From Symbiodinium natans (lineage: Eukaryota > Sar > Dinophyceae > Suessiales > Symbiodiniaceae), in the NCBI GenBank assembly GCA_905221605.1, contig CAJNDS010002795.1, forward strand, positions 85,001 to 149,000: 64,000 nt of DNA, in the 5' to 3' direction. A program made the position numbers and the translations under genes. Positions 1 to 11,844 of the stretch are shown piece after piece; positions within the stretch are counted from its first letter, which is position 1; each line of letters opens with the position of its first letter. The notes under the pieces are model-generated. The model saw only the letters and a list, made by a program, of their open reading frames with translations. It made no database searches and was not told where the DNA came from.

Positions 1-73
1 AGGTTCGTACGTTCAGGCAACATGCGTCTGATGCCCGAGTCTAGTTTTGGGGTGTTCATGCAGGAATCACTGA

Positions 74-179
74 GTTTAGGGTTTAGGGTTTAGGGCTTAG
101 GGTTTAGGGTTTAGGGTTTAGGGTTTAGGTTCTAGGGTCTAGGGTTTAGGGTTTAGGGTTTAGGGTTTAGGGTTTAGGG
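74..179 (+). repeat. Interstitial telomere-like array TTTAGGG
   Basis: About 15 tandem heptamers with a few variants (GGGCTTA, GGGTCTA). First of about 100 such tracts. Short CCCTAAA tracts of opposite orientation follow at 290-345, 605-623 and 750-815. Confidence 0.95.
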
Positions 180-910
180 GCAATCCAACTTCATGCTTCA
201 CACCCAATTTTCCTCACCTACCGATACTCAATGGCGACATGCCCCGGTTCCAGTGATGGTGTTGCGGTGTCACTGTCTAGCAACGCTAGACCCTAAAACC
301 CCAAACCCTAAACCCAAAACCCCAAGCCCTAAGCCCTAAACCCAACAGTCAGCACACAAGCCAGGTGCGTGCGGCGATCACGCCCCAGGAGATGCTGTCC
401 AATCTGTCCACCACTGGAAACTTACTCAAACATCAGCCTAAGACTGTGTTACGCAGACACAGCCTTCTGATGCAAAGCCCTTAACCACACCCAAAAACAA
501 AGCGTTCACAAACCGTACCCTAAACCCAGTTAGCAACAGGAGAAGGACCAAAAATGCAATACTGTAGCGCGTTTAGATAGAATGGGTATTGTGGATCGTC
601 TGACAACCCTAAACCCTAAACCTCATTTCTTGCAAATAGGGTTATCGTCAGTTCTCAAAACTACGATCGCTCTTTGGGTACATAAATCACGATGGGCCGC
701 CTTAGAATAGCAACCCCAAAAGGACCGTAATTTTAGAGAAGTGACCACCCCAAACCCTGAACCCTGTCTAAACCCTGAACCCTGAACCCTAAACCCTAAA
801 CCCTAAACCTTGAGGACTGCTGGTAATTGCTTTGGCTGCCAACGCCCGCGCCTTAGCACTCCACGCTCCCCGCGGCCGCCAGCCACCTGGGGTTTCAAGC
901 TTCTGGGCTG

Positions 911-1150
911 GTTTAGGGTTTAGGGTTTAGGGTTTAGGGTTTAGGGTTTAGGGTTTAGGGTTTAGGGTTTAGGGTTTAGGGTTTAGGGTTTAGGGTTTAG
1001 GGGTTTAGGGGTTTGGGGGTTTAGGGTTTAGGGTTTAGGGTTTAGGGTTTAGGGTTTAGGGTTTAAGGGCTAAGGGCTTAGGGCGTAGGGCTTAGGGCTT
1101 AGGGCTCAGGGCTGAGCGCTTGGGGTTTAGGGCGATACGGCTTAGGGTTT
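911..1150 (+). repeat. Telomere-like array TTTAGGG decaying to GGGCTTA
   Basis: Pure TTTAGGG for about 100 bp, then octamer slippage (GGGGTTTA), then progressively variant units (GGGCTTA, GGGCGTA, GGGCTCA). The left-to-right gradient resembles variant zones at the inner edge of real telomeres. Confidence 0.95.
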
Positions 1151-1737
1151 AGGCTTGTAAGGGCGCAAGGGCGAAAGGTTGCAAGGGCTCGGGCCTCCTA
1201 GCCTCAACCTTAAAATCCCTAGCCTCAAAACCCTGAAGCCCCTAAACACTCTCAGAACCCCCTAGCGCCCTAAGACCTCGAAACTCTCGACTTACCCTTT
1301 AGCTGGGTTTAGGCTTTACCCTTAGTCCTCAACTTCCTAAACCCTAAAACCCTTTAGCAAGGATCCCCATGAATAGAAGGCTTACCTGTTTGGGGTTTAG
1401 GATTTAGGGCTTAGGATTTGGGGTTTTGGTTCATGAGGCAGATAAGGGATCCCACCCGATTTCTTCCGCTGGGAGGGCCCCAAAAGCCCTTCTGAAAAGA
1501 TGCCTGGGGGTGCGGGTCAGGCTCTGGTTTTCTGTGAGGGCCTCATGGTCCGATGTTACGGGCGTTGGGGCGTTGAACCAAGAACGCGCCCAGTACACGG
1601 TGTCCCCTAGCTTAGGGCTGAGGGTAGCTTGCAAAGGGAAGCCGCTGTCATGAAAAAGGGGCAAAAAAAGGCACCACAAGCAGCCCTCTGGGTGTAAGTT
1701 TAGCTGGCGGCTAGGACACCAGCGGAGCGGACGAGCT

Positions 1738-1806
1738 TTTCTTGGGGAATATACCAGGGTACGAGTTGTCCCTATCAAGGACTGTTAGCATAAGGGGGAA
1801 CATCCC
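1738..1806. mobile_element. Half copy of the GGGATGTTCCCCC foldback family
   Basis: Reads CAAGGACTGTTAGCATAAGG then GGGAACATCCC at its right end, the same terminus as the copies at 11.7, 55.9 and 58.3 kb. The left half is missing or too diverged to see. Confidence 0.5.
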
Positions 1807-1949
1807 AAGGAATAGCTTCTGGTTTCTTGCTTTTGTGTGTGTGCCCGCGCATGGGCAGGGGGATAAGGTGGGGGCAGCAGCCTACCGTACGAGCATGGCT
1901 TCCTAGTTGCACAAGGTCGCCTGGTCGCCTCAGGCCCCACATCCCACTT

Positions 1950-2085
1950 CAAAACCCAAACCCTGAGCCCTGAGCGCTAAGCCCTAAGCCCTAAGCCCGA
2001 AACCATAAACCGTAAACCCTAAACCCTAAACCCTAAACCCTAAACCCTAAACCCTAAACCCTAAACCCTAACCCTACACCCTGAC
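1950..2085 (-). repeat. Telomere-like array CCCTAAA
   Basis: Variant units (CCCTAAG, CCCTGAG) lead into about ten pure CCCTAAA units at 2008-2076. Confidence 0.95.
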
Positions 2086-2490
2086 CGACTCCAAGGGGGC
2101 GGACATCAAAACAACCTGCTAGAAGCAGCCCAGGCGCGATGAGGCCATCACCCAAGACCCCGGCCTAAGGCGGGGCTGAGGGATTTGGGTTGAGGCTTGG
2201 TTTCAGGTTCAACAGCTGCCAGTCACACCGGTTCTTCCCTAAATCCTCGAAGGGATCTGGGGATCTGCACCGTATGGGTTAAAAACTCCGTCCGCCTTCT
2301 GGGGATCTCCAGAAGAAATGCGGGGCCTTCTCTCCAAGATGCCCAAGGGGTGGACCTCTAGTCTGTCTAGGCGCCTTGTGCCACCGAGGCGAGACCTACG
2401 GGCATTTAAGGGACCATACTCATCGGGGTGGATGTCAAAATTAGGGTCCCTCCTTGGGTCCCCTCTATGATACGGCGCCTTATGGATTTC

Positions 2491-2780
2491 GTTTAGGGTT
2501 TAGGGTTTAGGGTTTAGGGTTTAGGGTTTAGGGTTTAAGGTTTAGGGTTTAGGGTTTAGGGTTTAGGGTTTAGGGTTTAGGGTTTAGGGTTTAGGGTTTA
2601 GGGTTCATGTAAAGTGGTTTTGGGCCCGCCCTTCACCGCAACTCCTGTGGCTCCGGCGACCAGACCCGATCGGCCATGCAGCATCGGCGGCCTCATTGGG
2701 GGGGGGGGGGGCTGGGGACATGTAAGAGCCTAGCTTAAGGTTTAGGGTTTAGGGTTTAGGGCTTAGGGCTTGGGGTTTAG
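2491..2780 (+). repeat. Telomere-like arrays TTTAGGG (two) with poly-G spacer
   Basis: Pure array at 2491-2606, a unique spacer with a G run at 2699-2711, then a shorter array at 2731-2780. Confidence 0.95.
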
Positions 2781-2989
2781 GGAGAAAAGCACCCACGCGC
2801 CTCCCCCCCCCCCCAAAAAAAAAGATGGTGCCCCTGGAAATCCGGAACTTGTCAGTACCTTGAAGCCCCGAACTCCCAAGGTGCCTCCCTAAACCCTAAA
2901 CCCTAAACCCTAAACGTGAGGGAAACTCGGGTCTCGGGCAAGAGCTGCCAGCCCTCGCCGCGCAACTGCCAGCTGAGGAGGTCGAGCCT

Positions 2990-3118
2990 GGGGGTTTGGG
3001 GTTTAGGGTTTGGGGTTTGGGGTTTGGGGTTTAGGGCTTCGGGTTTGGGGTTTAGGGTTTCGGGTTTGGGGCTAAGGGTTTGGGGTTGAGGGGTTTAGGG
3101 TTTAGGGCTTAGGGTTTT
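2990..3118 (+). repeat. Telomere-like array with GGGGTTT variants
   Basis: Mixed GGGTTTA, GGGGTTT and GGGTTTC units. The following 3120-3985 has no array: it holds scattered single motifs, ordinary unique sequence and an incomplete foldback around 3835-3950 (AGGGACCTTCTAAGGGTCCC). Confidence 0.9.
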
Positions 3119-3985
3119 GGTTTTAGAACCCCAAGAAAACTCAACAAAAAAACGATTCTTCCTTATGAGGGCATCGTCAATTTTTGGTGGGTGGTTCTGA
3201 AGCAAATAGTAGTTTAGGGTTCACAGTAGTGCGGGGTTTAGGGTCTCAGGGGGTTGGGGTTTAGGAAGGTGTAGGGCTTCCGGCGGATGAGAGTTTAGAG
3301 GGTTTTGAGGTCCGGAGGGGTTGGGTGAGTTTGTTGGGAGTCGGAGGGGTTTAATGTATGGTTTGGGGGTTTGGGTCTATTCTTTTGCTTGTGCCTCTTA
3401 GCCCATAAACTTGACCCCTGATCCTCAGGAACCTTAGGGAAGCTTCGGGGCCTTCCGGGGGCGCTAGGGACCCTTGAAACCATCTCCTATAAGTGACCCT
3501 CTTAAATCCTGATTCATCAGGGGAATTGATAATCCTCTTAAACTCAAGAAGGGGATATACTCTGAATCCCAATAATGGGATAAATTTTCCCTTCAACTTA
3601 AAACCCTAATAAGGAAAATGAAAAACTCACCGGGGCCTGCCTTGGGGAAAATTCGGGAAGATAGATTATGGGTTCAGGGTACTTGCCCCTCAGTCACTGC
3701 AGTTCTGACCTAATGATCAGCTCCCTGAGACGAAAGTAGCTGAGAAAAAAAGTACGCTGAACCCGCAAACGCCAACCGCTGCACACTTTAAAACCCGACC
3801 CGTAAACCCTAAACCCCTAGTAGGGTTCTAAGTACCCAAAACCCTTGGTGACGAGCCCTCCAAGTGCCTCCCATTAAGAATCCTATATAAAGGGGGTGTA
3901 AGGAGGGACCTTCTAAGGGTCCCTCCTTTAGTCCCTGGACCATGACTCAACTGCGGGCTCGTCTTTTTGGGGAGGTCTGATGCCC

Positions 3986-4007
3986 TCCAAACCCTAAACC
4001 CTAAACC

Positions 4008-4053
<46 letters not shown>

Positions 4054-4428
4054 ACCCTAAACCCTAAACCCTAAACCCTAAACCCTAAAGGGTTTTGTGG
4101 GCTTAGTCTGTTGGCAGTCTAGGGTTCAGGATTCGGCCCAGCGGCCTCTCCGCAGAAACATGCCGCGACTCCCCATGGCGCCCTGCGAGCGCATCTCTGC
4201 TTAAGGGTCAGGTTTTGGAGGATTCGGTAGGGTTTAGGGTTTAGGGTTTAGGGTTTAGGGTTTAGGGTTTAGGGTTTAGGGTTTAGGGTTTAGGGTTTAG
4301 GGTTTAGGGTTTAGGGTTTAGGGTTTAGGGTTTAGGGTTTAGGGTTTAGGGTTTAGGGTTTCGGGTTTAGGGTTTAGGGTTTAGGGTTTAGGGTTTAGGG
4401 TTTAGGGTTTGGGGTTTGGGGTTTAGGG
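3986..4428. repeat. Convergent telomere-like arrays: CCCTAAA/CCCTCAA then TTTAGGG
   Basis: 3986-4089 is in C orientation and contains a homogenised block of about seven CCCTCAA units. After about 135 bp of unique DNA, 4227-4428 is a 200-bp, almost perfect TTTAGGG array. Confidence 0.95.
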
Positions 4429-4693
4429 TGGTTCTTTGGAGTATACCTGTTAGGGTTTAGGGTCTCGGGTTGGCAAACTGCTCCGTGCGTAGCTGCTCTC
4501 CTTTCTTGGCCTCATTCTTCGGGATCTACTTTGTCAACTGCCCAGCCTTGGTCGTCAACTTGCTTGCGCTGCCACGCTTGTTCTTGCCCGCCATGATGAC
4601 ACAGTGATTGGAATCCCAATTCAATCAATCACTGAGTGGAGAGTGGGCAGGCTGCATGCAAGCGCACTGCTTTCCAGATTGGGTTCGACGAAG

Positions 4694-5476
4694 AACCCTA
4701 AACCCCAAACCCCAAACCCTAAACCCTAAACCCTAAACCCTGTGTCGGGGTTTTCTAGGGTCTAGGGTCTAGGGTTGAAGTGGAGCTTTGGTGGTCCTTA
4801 GCCTTTACGGGAGTTTAGGAAGCGTTCCTATGAGTTCCTAACTCCCCTAATACCGACACCCCAAAACCTGAACCCTAAACCCTAAACCCTAAACCCGAAA
4901 CCCTAAAGCCTAAACCCTAAACCCTAAACCTTGCTGTAAACCGTAAACCCTAAACCCTGCACCCTCAAGCGGAAGCCTTGCACCCTTAAAGCGCTTGAGT
5001 CCCTGTGCTGACCTAGCCTGGCAGGAGCTGGGCAAGAACGTAAACCCCAACAAGAACGGCGCAAGGTTTAGGGATGAACTCGGGTTTAGGGTTTAGGGTT
5101 TAGGGTTTAGGGTTTAGGGTTTAGGGTTTAGGGTTTAGGGTTTAGGGTTTAGGGTTTAGGGTTTAGGGTTTAGGGTTTAGGGTTTAGGGTTTAGGGTTTA
5201 GGGTTTAGAGTTTGGGTTGGGTTTGGGGTTTGGGGTTTGGGTTTTGGGGTTTGGGGTCTAGTAGTGAAGGCAGGGTTCATTTGGTTTCTAGGGTCCTGCC
5301 ACGCGCCAAGGGCTAGGTTTAGGAGTTCGGTTCTGCAACCTTAACGTGCATACCGGACTGTGACACCTTTGTGGAACTGAACTTCCCTAAACCCTAAACC
5401 CCAAATCCTAAACCCTAAACCCAAACCCTTAACCCTAAACCCTAAACCCTAAACCCTAAACCCTAAACCCTAAACC
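4694..5476. repeat. Alternating telomere-like arrays
   Basis: C orientation at 4694-4741 and 4859-4976, G orientation at 5081-5256 (17 nearly perfect units, then GGGTTTGG variants), and C orientation at 5384-5476. The spacers are about 100 bp each with no coding signal. Confidence 0.95.
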
Positions 5477-5576
5477 TTCCCCTCGCGTCGATGCTTGGCA
5501 AAGGGCCTCCCAAGGCAAAGAGCGTTGTTGAGTCGAGGCCGCCCGACGCAACCTTGCTTTCAATATGGGGGTTTAG

Positions 5577-6477
5577 AGGTTATAGAGGTATAGAGGTATA
5601 GAGGTTTAGGGTTTAGGGTTTAGATGGGTTTCGGGCTTAGGGTTTAGGGTTTAGGGTTTTGGGTTTTGGGTTTTCCCAGCACAGGGTGACCTGTCGAGAG
5701 GGATCGTTGCATTTTGGAGGTGGTACCCCCCAATATGAGGACATGCTTGGGTCCAGACGCTCTGGGAGCTTTGGGGGTTTAGGGCTTAGGGTTCAGGGCG
5801 TGTTAGGCCCTAAGCCGCATAGGATTAAATTAACTCTGGGGCACAGACCCGAAACCCTTAACCCCAAACCCGGCTTGAATCAGAGGCCTTGGGTTCAGAT
5901 GTCTAGGGGCCCTTAGGGGTTCTTCAGGATTTGGTTTCTGTTGAGGGTCTAGCTTTTGTTAGGGGTTAGACCTTTCGGGTTTAAGGGCTTATATGGTGGG
6001 GTGTAGGGTTTCGGGTTTAGAGTTTAGGGCTCAGGATGTATAAAGGAGTACGGTTTAGGGTTTAGGGCTTAGGGTTCAGGGCCCTCAACAGCTTGAAGAC
6101 GCAGTGCAAGTCAAAGCGGCGGCAAGGTCAGCTCGGTGATGCTGCATCGGAGGTAACATGCATCGCCAACGGCCGCTGACGGAGTCACCTGCGGCCAAGT
6201 TGGTAGGGTTTAGGGTTTAGGGTTTGGGGTTTAGGGTTTAGGGTTTAGGGCTTAGGGTGCAGGGTTTAGGGTTTTAGGGGTTTTTAGGGCTTTAGGGCTT
6301 TAGGGTTTTAGGGTTTTAGGGGTTTAGGGGTTTAGGGTTTTAAGGGTTTTAAGGGTTTTAAAGGTTGATCCAAGAGCGTGCGTGGCAAAGCTTTGCAGCA
6401 TCCTGAACTTCTGTCCCACGCCCGCTGCAATGGTTCAGGCCCTGAACCCCTAGGGTTTAGGGTTTAGGGTTTAGGGT

Positions 6478-6523
<46 letters not shown>

Positions 6524-7018
6524 GGCGTCTCGCCGCGCAGCGGCAATAAGTGCCATGTGTAAATCGCGCCCCTACACCCAGGGGGTGTGGAGGGGTGGCA
6601 TGTCACGCGAAGGCATCTGTTTTCAATGTAATCCAACAATTTCATTGGTGCTGGGTTCTTTTTGCCCCACCCGTTGTGAGCTTTCACAGGCCACCACCCA
6701 AACCACTGCCTTTTAGGGTCTATGTCTGGGCCGACGTCCAGGGGGTCTGGGGAGGGTTCCCAGACGTTGTTCTGAGGCTTTTGTGCGTTTATCAAAACTA
6801 CTCCGGTGGCTAGGTGGCCCAACGACAGCTGGCCATGGGCGAGGCAAGCCCTAGGGGCTCTCTATTCGACCACTCTCAAATGGCTCCACCCATTGTCATC
6901 CAGTGTGTCCATCGCTGCCGGATATCTTCTGGGGGGGTGGGTACGGCCTAAGCAGGCCGGGTGGGAATTTAGGGTTTAAGGTTTAGGGCTTAGGGCTTAG
7001 GGCTTAGGGCTTAGGGTT
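5577..7018 (+). repeat. Series of telomere-like tracts in G orientation with variants TTTTAGGG, GGGTTGA, GGGCTTA
   Basis: Tracts at 5577-5675, 6000-6081, 6207-6361 (with TTTTAGGG octamers), 6451-6526 (about seven GGGTTGA units) and 6967-7018 (GGGCTTA). The spacers, including 6527-6966, carry only short chance frames. Confidence 0.9.
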
Positions 7019-8260
7019 CTAAGCCCATTTCTGCAAGGGTAGTTACATGTAGCTACTCTAAGTGTCACGGACACCCCGAAAGCAGCAGCCTGCTCTTGCG
7101 GCGAGCACTTGGGCCCGGAAGTTAAATGCATTCTTTATTCCGTATGACACTGTATGAAGATGATAAGATGTCCAGAACATAAATAACATGCAGTCTAATG
7201 CAGTCTAGTCTTTACAGACTTTGCATACATGACGCATGGCAAAAATTAAACTAATCTACCAAGGGAAGGGACCTAAATGCCCACGCCTTGCCTCTAAATC
7301 CTAAAGCCCATGCACCCTCAACCCTGAACCCGAAATTGCCGACACCCTGAACCCGCAACCCTGAATTCCCCGTACCCCGAACCCTAGACTAAGTGAGGGG
7401 TCGCTTCCGTCGAGTGACAGACCCCGAATGCTCGGCCGAGGGCCTTACAGCCCGAGCGCCCAAGCGAAAAGAGAAACGGAAAGGTGAGGGTTAAGCCTCA
7501 CTGTCTGTCCTGGACAGGCCAACGGACATCGGCCTTCCTTACGACAACGTCAGTACTCGGCTAAGGGATGGCCATACCCAGACCACAGCAAAAGTATAAC
7601 CCAAATGGTAACCCTTTGGTTCTGGACGTGGTTCAGGGTTTTGGGTTCAGGGTTTGTGGTTGCTCAATTTCCGCAATTTTGGCCAGGGCTTCAGGCTCCC
7701 AAGCAGGGGCCTCCCAGGCAGGGCAGGCAGGCACGGGCAAAGTTTTTCAGGGCCAGCAACCTCCCCTTGCCGGGGGCAGGAAGGCCCCCACCAAGCAGGC
7801 CAGGCAGGAGACGTCCCAAAGGCAGGGGCTCCCAGGCCGCTGCAAGGGCCCTTCTCCCAGACAAGGGCAAGGCCTCAGCAAGGGGGGGCAGGGCGGGAAG
7901 GCTTGAAGGCCTTCAAGCAAATAAGGTGACGTGTCGAAGGTTGAACAGGGGCTACCCCAAACCCCAGCTTAAGCCCTAGCCCTGCAACTTACAGGGTAAG
8001 AAGGGCCTCTACGGGCCCTGACACGCCGAAGGCCCGAAAAGGGCCGAGGCTACCCCCAACCCCAGCTTAAACCCTAACACCGCAACTTTGAAAATATAGA
8101 AGCAAGCATCGGTGCACAAGAAAAGAAATGCAATAAACCTAAACCCGAGAGAGTATAGTTTGGGTGGCGGGGGTGGGTTGACGGGCAACGCGAGCGCGCG
8201 GCCCGGGGTGTTTCACACCCGAGCGCGCGCCCGAGCGACCTCCCCTCACACACCCGAAGC
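7019..8260. other. Spacer with GC-rich CCTCCCAGGCAGG repeats
   Basis: No gene recognised. 7690-7910 is rich in AGGGGCCTCCCAGGCAGGGC-type segments, the reverse-orientation relative of the 14.2-14.9 kb repeats. A near-duplicate pair around 7950-7975 and 8050-8075 (CTACCCCAAACCCCAGCTTA versus CTACCCCCAACCCCAGCTTA) marks a roughly 100-bp direct repeat. 7300-7390 is a degenerate CCCTGAACCC tract. Frames here are repeat translations. Confidence 0.7.
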
Positions 8261-8261
8261 C

Positions 8262-8838
8262 CTAAACCCTATACCCTAAACCCTCAACCCTAAACCCTCA
8301 ACCCTAAACCCTAAACCCTAAACCCTCAGCTTCCTAGACTCGAAACAGCTGGCGGCCAGAGCCTGGCCTATGAGTGAACAAACTACTTCCGCCGATGTCT
8401 CGCAGCCGTTGGCATCCTGGGCCAGGGTTCCCCACATTAGGGTTTAGGGTTTAGGGTTTTAGGGTTTTAGGGTTTAGGGTTTAGGGTTTAGGGTTTAGGG
8501 TTTAGGGTTTAGGGTTTAGGGTTTAGGGTTTAGGGTTTAGGCGTTCAGGTTTCGGCTTCCCTGCTTGCAGTCGGGTTTTGTGGCTCCCACTCGTGTCACT
8601 TCTCCCCTCATTCCCTCATCCACTACGAGTAGGACCAGGGAGAGAAAAGGTTGCCCAATAACCATATTGTAATGAGGGCACCGTTCTTGGGTTGGCCACT
8701 TTAGCAGGGAACCCAGAACAAAAAACAGGTCAAGGGTACCACTGGGCTACCACGGAAACCTTGCCAAGGGAACAACTCGCACCCTTAAACTAAACCCCCT
8801 AAACCCTAAACCCTAAACTCGAAACCCGAAACCCGAAC
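8262..8838. repeat. Telomere-like arrays, C then G then C
   Basis: C orientation 8262-8330, G orientation 8437-8541 (pure), and C orientation 8790-8838. A foldback element (8649-8751) sits between the last two. Confidence 0.9.
8649..8751. mobile_element. MITE-like foldback, family with GGTTGCCCA ends
   Basis: The left end GGTTGCCCAATAACC and right end GGGTACCACTGGGCTACC are imperfect inverted repeats. The core (GGGTTGG..ACTTTAGCAGGGAACC) is shared with copies near 13.4, 16.75, 23.6, 30.0, 30.1, 37.0 and 48.25 kb. Confidence 0.6.
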
Positions 8839-9289
8839 CAAAAAAAAAAACTGAACACAAACCTCTCGCTTGCATAAGAAGCGGTCTGATGCTAGCCGGG
8901 CTGCGGCATCCTGTGTGACGGGCTCATGCCTGGAGTGCTTCATATGGGGGGTTTGGGAGGCGATTGGGCTGAGCACTCAGGGGTTTAGGGCGGGTCTGAC
9001 GTCCCCGCTGTACGATGAATAGCAACTGCCCTGTGCAACTGCAAGAAGAAAAACTTTGCCTAACATAAGGCTTAATTCAATCAAAGTGTTTTTCATCTCG
9101 TGTGTATCCGCCGACCCCGCTGTCGGCGTCAGTGAAATCCCGAAGGGTCTCCCCTCCCCTTCCGCCCGTTCTGACGGCTCCTTCCTTGATTGCCCAGCCC
9201 CGCCCCACCGCCCACACCGCCTCACAGCCCGGCCCCATCCTCTCCCATCCCCCTGTCCTACCTGGAAATTGAAGTGTTCTAAGGGCTCC

Positions 9290-9410
9290 AACGCACGCCC
9301 GCCACCACCCCCGCCCCCCCCACCCCCTCCCACCCCCCACCCCCCCCCCCCCCCGCCCCCCCCACCCCCTCCCACCCCCCACCCCCCCACTCCACCCCCA
9401 CACCGCCGTC
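9290..9410 (+). repeat. Poly-C-rich tract with internal 33-bp duplication
   Basis: A roughly 100-bp tract of C with scattered A, T and G. The segment from about 9313 recurs at about 9354 (CCCCACCCCCTCCCACCCCC). Long overlapping frames on both strands (Pro-rich on plus, Gly-rich on minus) arise from this tract. The minus strand could form G-quadruplexes. Confidence 0.85.
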
Positions 9411-9965
9411 CCGGGGTCGGCGGCATTGGCGGCAGCCATTCAACTTATCCAGCCGGGCTTGTTGCAAACGTTACATGTATTTGCGGCCATGTCCCACAGA
9501 CACTCGCACTTACTTTACTCTTCGGTCAGGTGTGGGCACCCGTCACGGCCGACACAAGAAAGGCAAACTCTGCAACCCCCAGCAGAGTTCCTTGGCTTAA
9601 GTTTTCGGAGATCAGGGCAGGGGCAAGGCTAGCAGCTGCTGTTCTGTTGCTTCAGATCACTGCCGAATGCTCCCAGAAAAGGGTTGCTCGCCGGCCTATT
9701 CCAGTTCGAGTTGTACCCGCCGATGCAGATCAAGCGCGGCGGCGCATGCACCTGCGCGATGGCAACTGTCTACACTGAGGGCAACTCTGGAATACCACGT
9801 TTCCGCAGTTTCAGGGTAGGGGTCAGCAAGGTTGCTCTTCGAAACCTGAAACCCAAATGCCTGATACCTACATGCTCATGCCCCTTTAGCTTGACTTGTC
9901 CCAAAACACTGCAAGTCAGGATGCTTCCGAGTTGGGGTTGTCCGGTTCAGGCCCGAAAGGAACCG
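9411..9965. other. Unique spacer without recognised gene
   Basis: GC-balanced unique sequence. Frames of 68-97 codons are present, but none shows a family motif or a composition convincingly better than chance. Coding cannot be excluded for a small exon. Confidence 0.4.
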
Positions 9966-10140
9966 AGAGGGAGTTAGAGCCTCAGAGAAAGAAAGAGAGA
10001 GATAGACAGAGAGAGAGAGAGAAAGAAAGGGAGAAATAGATAAAGAAACAAAGAGAGAATGAAAGAAAGATAGAAAGACAGAACGACGGAAAGAAAGAAA
10101 GCAAGAAAGAAAGAGAGAAAGAGAGAGAGAGAGAGAGAAC
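9966..10140 (+). repeat. GA-rich purine microsatellite
   Basis: About 170 bp almost purely of A and G (AGAGAGAAAGAAAG units). The opposite strand gives the Ser/Leu/Phe-rich frames that overlap here. Confidence 0.95.
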
Positions 10141-10281
10141 GACCCTCTGAGCCCTCTGAGATCGCCTGGCGAAAAACCGTTCGTGCTCTCTCTATCAGAA
10201 GGGAGCGAGCAGTGCCCCTCCGTTTGACACTCTCCCTGGTCTGTGTCCATCCCCATCCTACGCCCTTCACTCTAACCGAAC

Positions 10282-11180
10282 CCCCAGGAACCCTAAACCC
10301 TAAACCCAAAACCCAAAACCCTAAACCCTAAACGTGGAACCCCCAGGGTCCCACCTGGGCCAGCGCTCTAAGCAGTTGAGGGGCCTCCAGCAATCAGACC
10401 GGCTGCAAGCTTTAGGGTTTAGGGTTTAGGGTTTAGGGTTTAGGGTTTAGGGTTTAGGGTTTAGGGTTTAGGGTTTAGGGCTTAGGGTTTAGGGTTTAGG
10501 GTTTAGGGTTTAGGGTTTAGGGTTTGGGATCATTGGAGTTCTTGTGGGGCTTGGGGGGGGGGTGCGGAGCAGGGATGGAAGATAAAGATTGATTGGTTCT
10601 GCCATGAAGGCTTTGGGGCTGAATTTGGGCTTGGGGTTGAGGGTTTAGGGTTTGGGGTTGAACCTTGAACTTAGGAAGGTACCTGACCCCCAAAAGAAAG
10701 GAACAGTCGGGCATCACGGGTCCTCAGTAACCCTAGCACTCCTCAAGTACGCGCGCTTGTAAAGCCAGACGAACCTACTAACACCTGATCCCTGAAGCCC
10801 CATGAGCCCAAACCACAAAACCCCAACAAAAACTGTACCCGAAGTCCCTGATCTAAGCCCTAAACTCTCAAACCCTAAACCCTAAACCCCATAAGCCGAG
10901 GACGCCCCACCCCTTACGTGGCCTTGCGGCACGGTGATGGCGGTCTGGTCCGCTCGGAGAGCAGGGCTGCGGCAGTCATCTCCTCCCCCGGCTTCTCTTA
11001 GGGTGTAGGGTTTAGGGTGTAGGGTTTAGGGTTTAGGGTTTAGAGCCCCCCCCCCCCCCCCCGGGCCCAAGTTTGAACCCTAAACCCTAAGACCCTAGAC
11101 CCTAAACTGTAGGCCTAAACCCTAAAACCCTAAACCCTAACACCCTTAACCCTAATACCCTAAAACCCTGAACCCTGAAT
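10282..11180. repeat. Telomere-like arrays C, G, C, G, C
   Basis: 10282-10335 C, 10412-10528 G (16 units, one GGGCTTA), 10855-10892 C, 10999-11042 G. After a poly-C run (11046-11062) comes 11076-11180 C. The last G-to-C pair is a head-to-head arrangement interrupted by poly-C. Confidence 0.9.
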
Positions 11181-11379
11181 ACGGCTTAACTTGATGGTCA
11201 TTTGGGCCTACGAGTGGCCAGGGGTATTGGGTTTTGCTTTGAAGCAGCGACTTCCCAGAGAGCCACACCTCTGTTATGCGCTGGGAAGCTCAAGTCTTCT
11301 TGCACTTGGTCGAGTGAGCTCAATATGCACATACTTATAGAGTCCCTAAGGGAGATTGTGTTCATGAGGGGGTAGGTCT

Positions 11380-11490
11380 TTCGGGAACCTTAGGGAAGCT
11401 TCGGGAGCCTTAAGGATTAGTGGGGAGAAGTGGGGAACCTTGGGTTACATAACCCCCTTGAACCCCCCACCCATAAGGACTCCATACAAT
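11380..11490. repeat. Dispersed repeat with GGGAACCTTGGGTTACA
   Basis: Contains GGAACCTTAGGGAAGCTTCG and GGGAACCTTGGGTTACA followed by CCCCCTTGAAC. A close relative lies at 25970-26110 and a fragment at 3429-3450. Confidence 0.6.
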
Positions 11491-11679
11491 GCGCGCCACA
11501 GTGCGGCCAAGTTGCGGCTATTTTGCACAGGCCTGCATCGAGTTGAGCTGTTTCTGTCTCATGCAGGCCGTCATGCAGACCCCATCCCATACGAACTTAC
11601 CCCTGAAGCACCGATAGAGGGCGATGGGCGATGGGGCATGAGCTCTGAACGACCCGACAACCTCGAAACCATAAACTTA

Positions 11680-11774
11680 GGATGTTCCCCCCTTATACTA
11701 ACCGCCCTTAAAAAGGGATTCTAGCAGGGGTACGATCATCCCTACTCAGGACTGTCAGTATAAGGGGGGGAAGG
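11680..11774. mobile_element. MITE-like foldback, GGATGTTCCCCC family
   Basis: Left end GGATGTTCCCCCCTTATACT and right end ACTGTCAGTATAAGGGGGGG are imperfect inverted repeats. Related copies: 1738-1806 (right half), 55876-55964 (complete) and 58238-58318. Confidence 0.6.
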
Positions 11775-11844
11775 CCCCTTTGCTTGCAGCTTTGGGCTGA
11801 GGGAGCTCAGGGCTGTGGCTCCAAGGGGTCCTCGGCTGTTGAGG

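Noticed and set aside
9056-9778. 240-codon plus-strand frame and overlapping Gly-rich minus frames
   Set aside because: The frame stays open because of the poly-C tract (Pro runs). Flanking parts show no domain.
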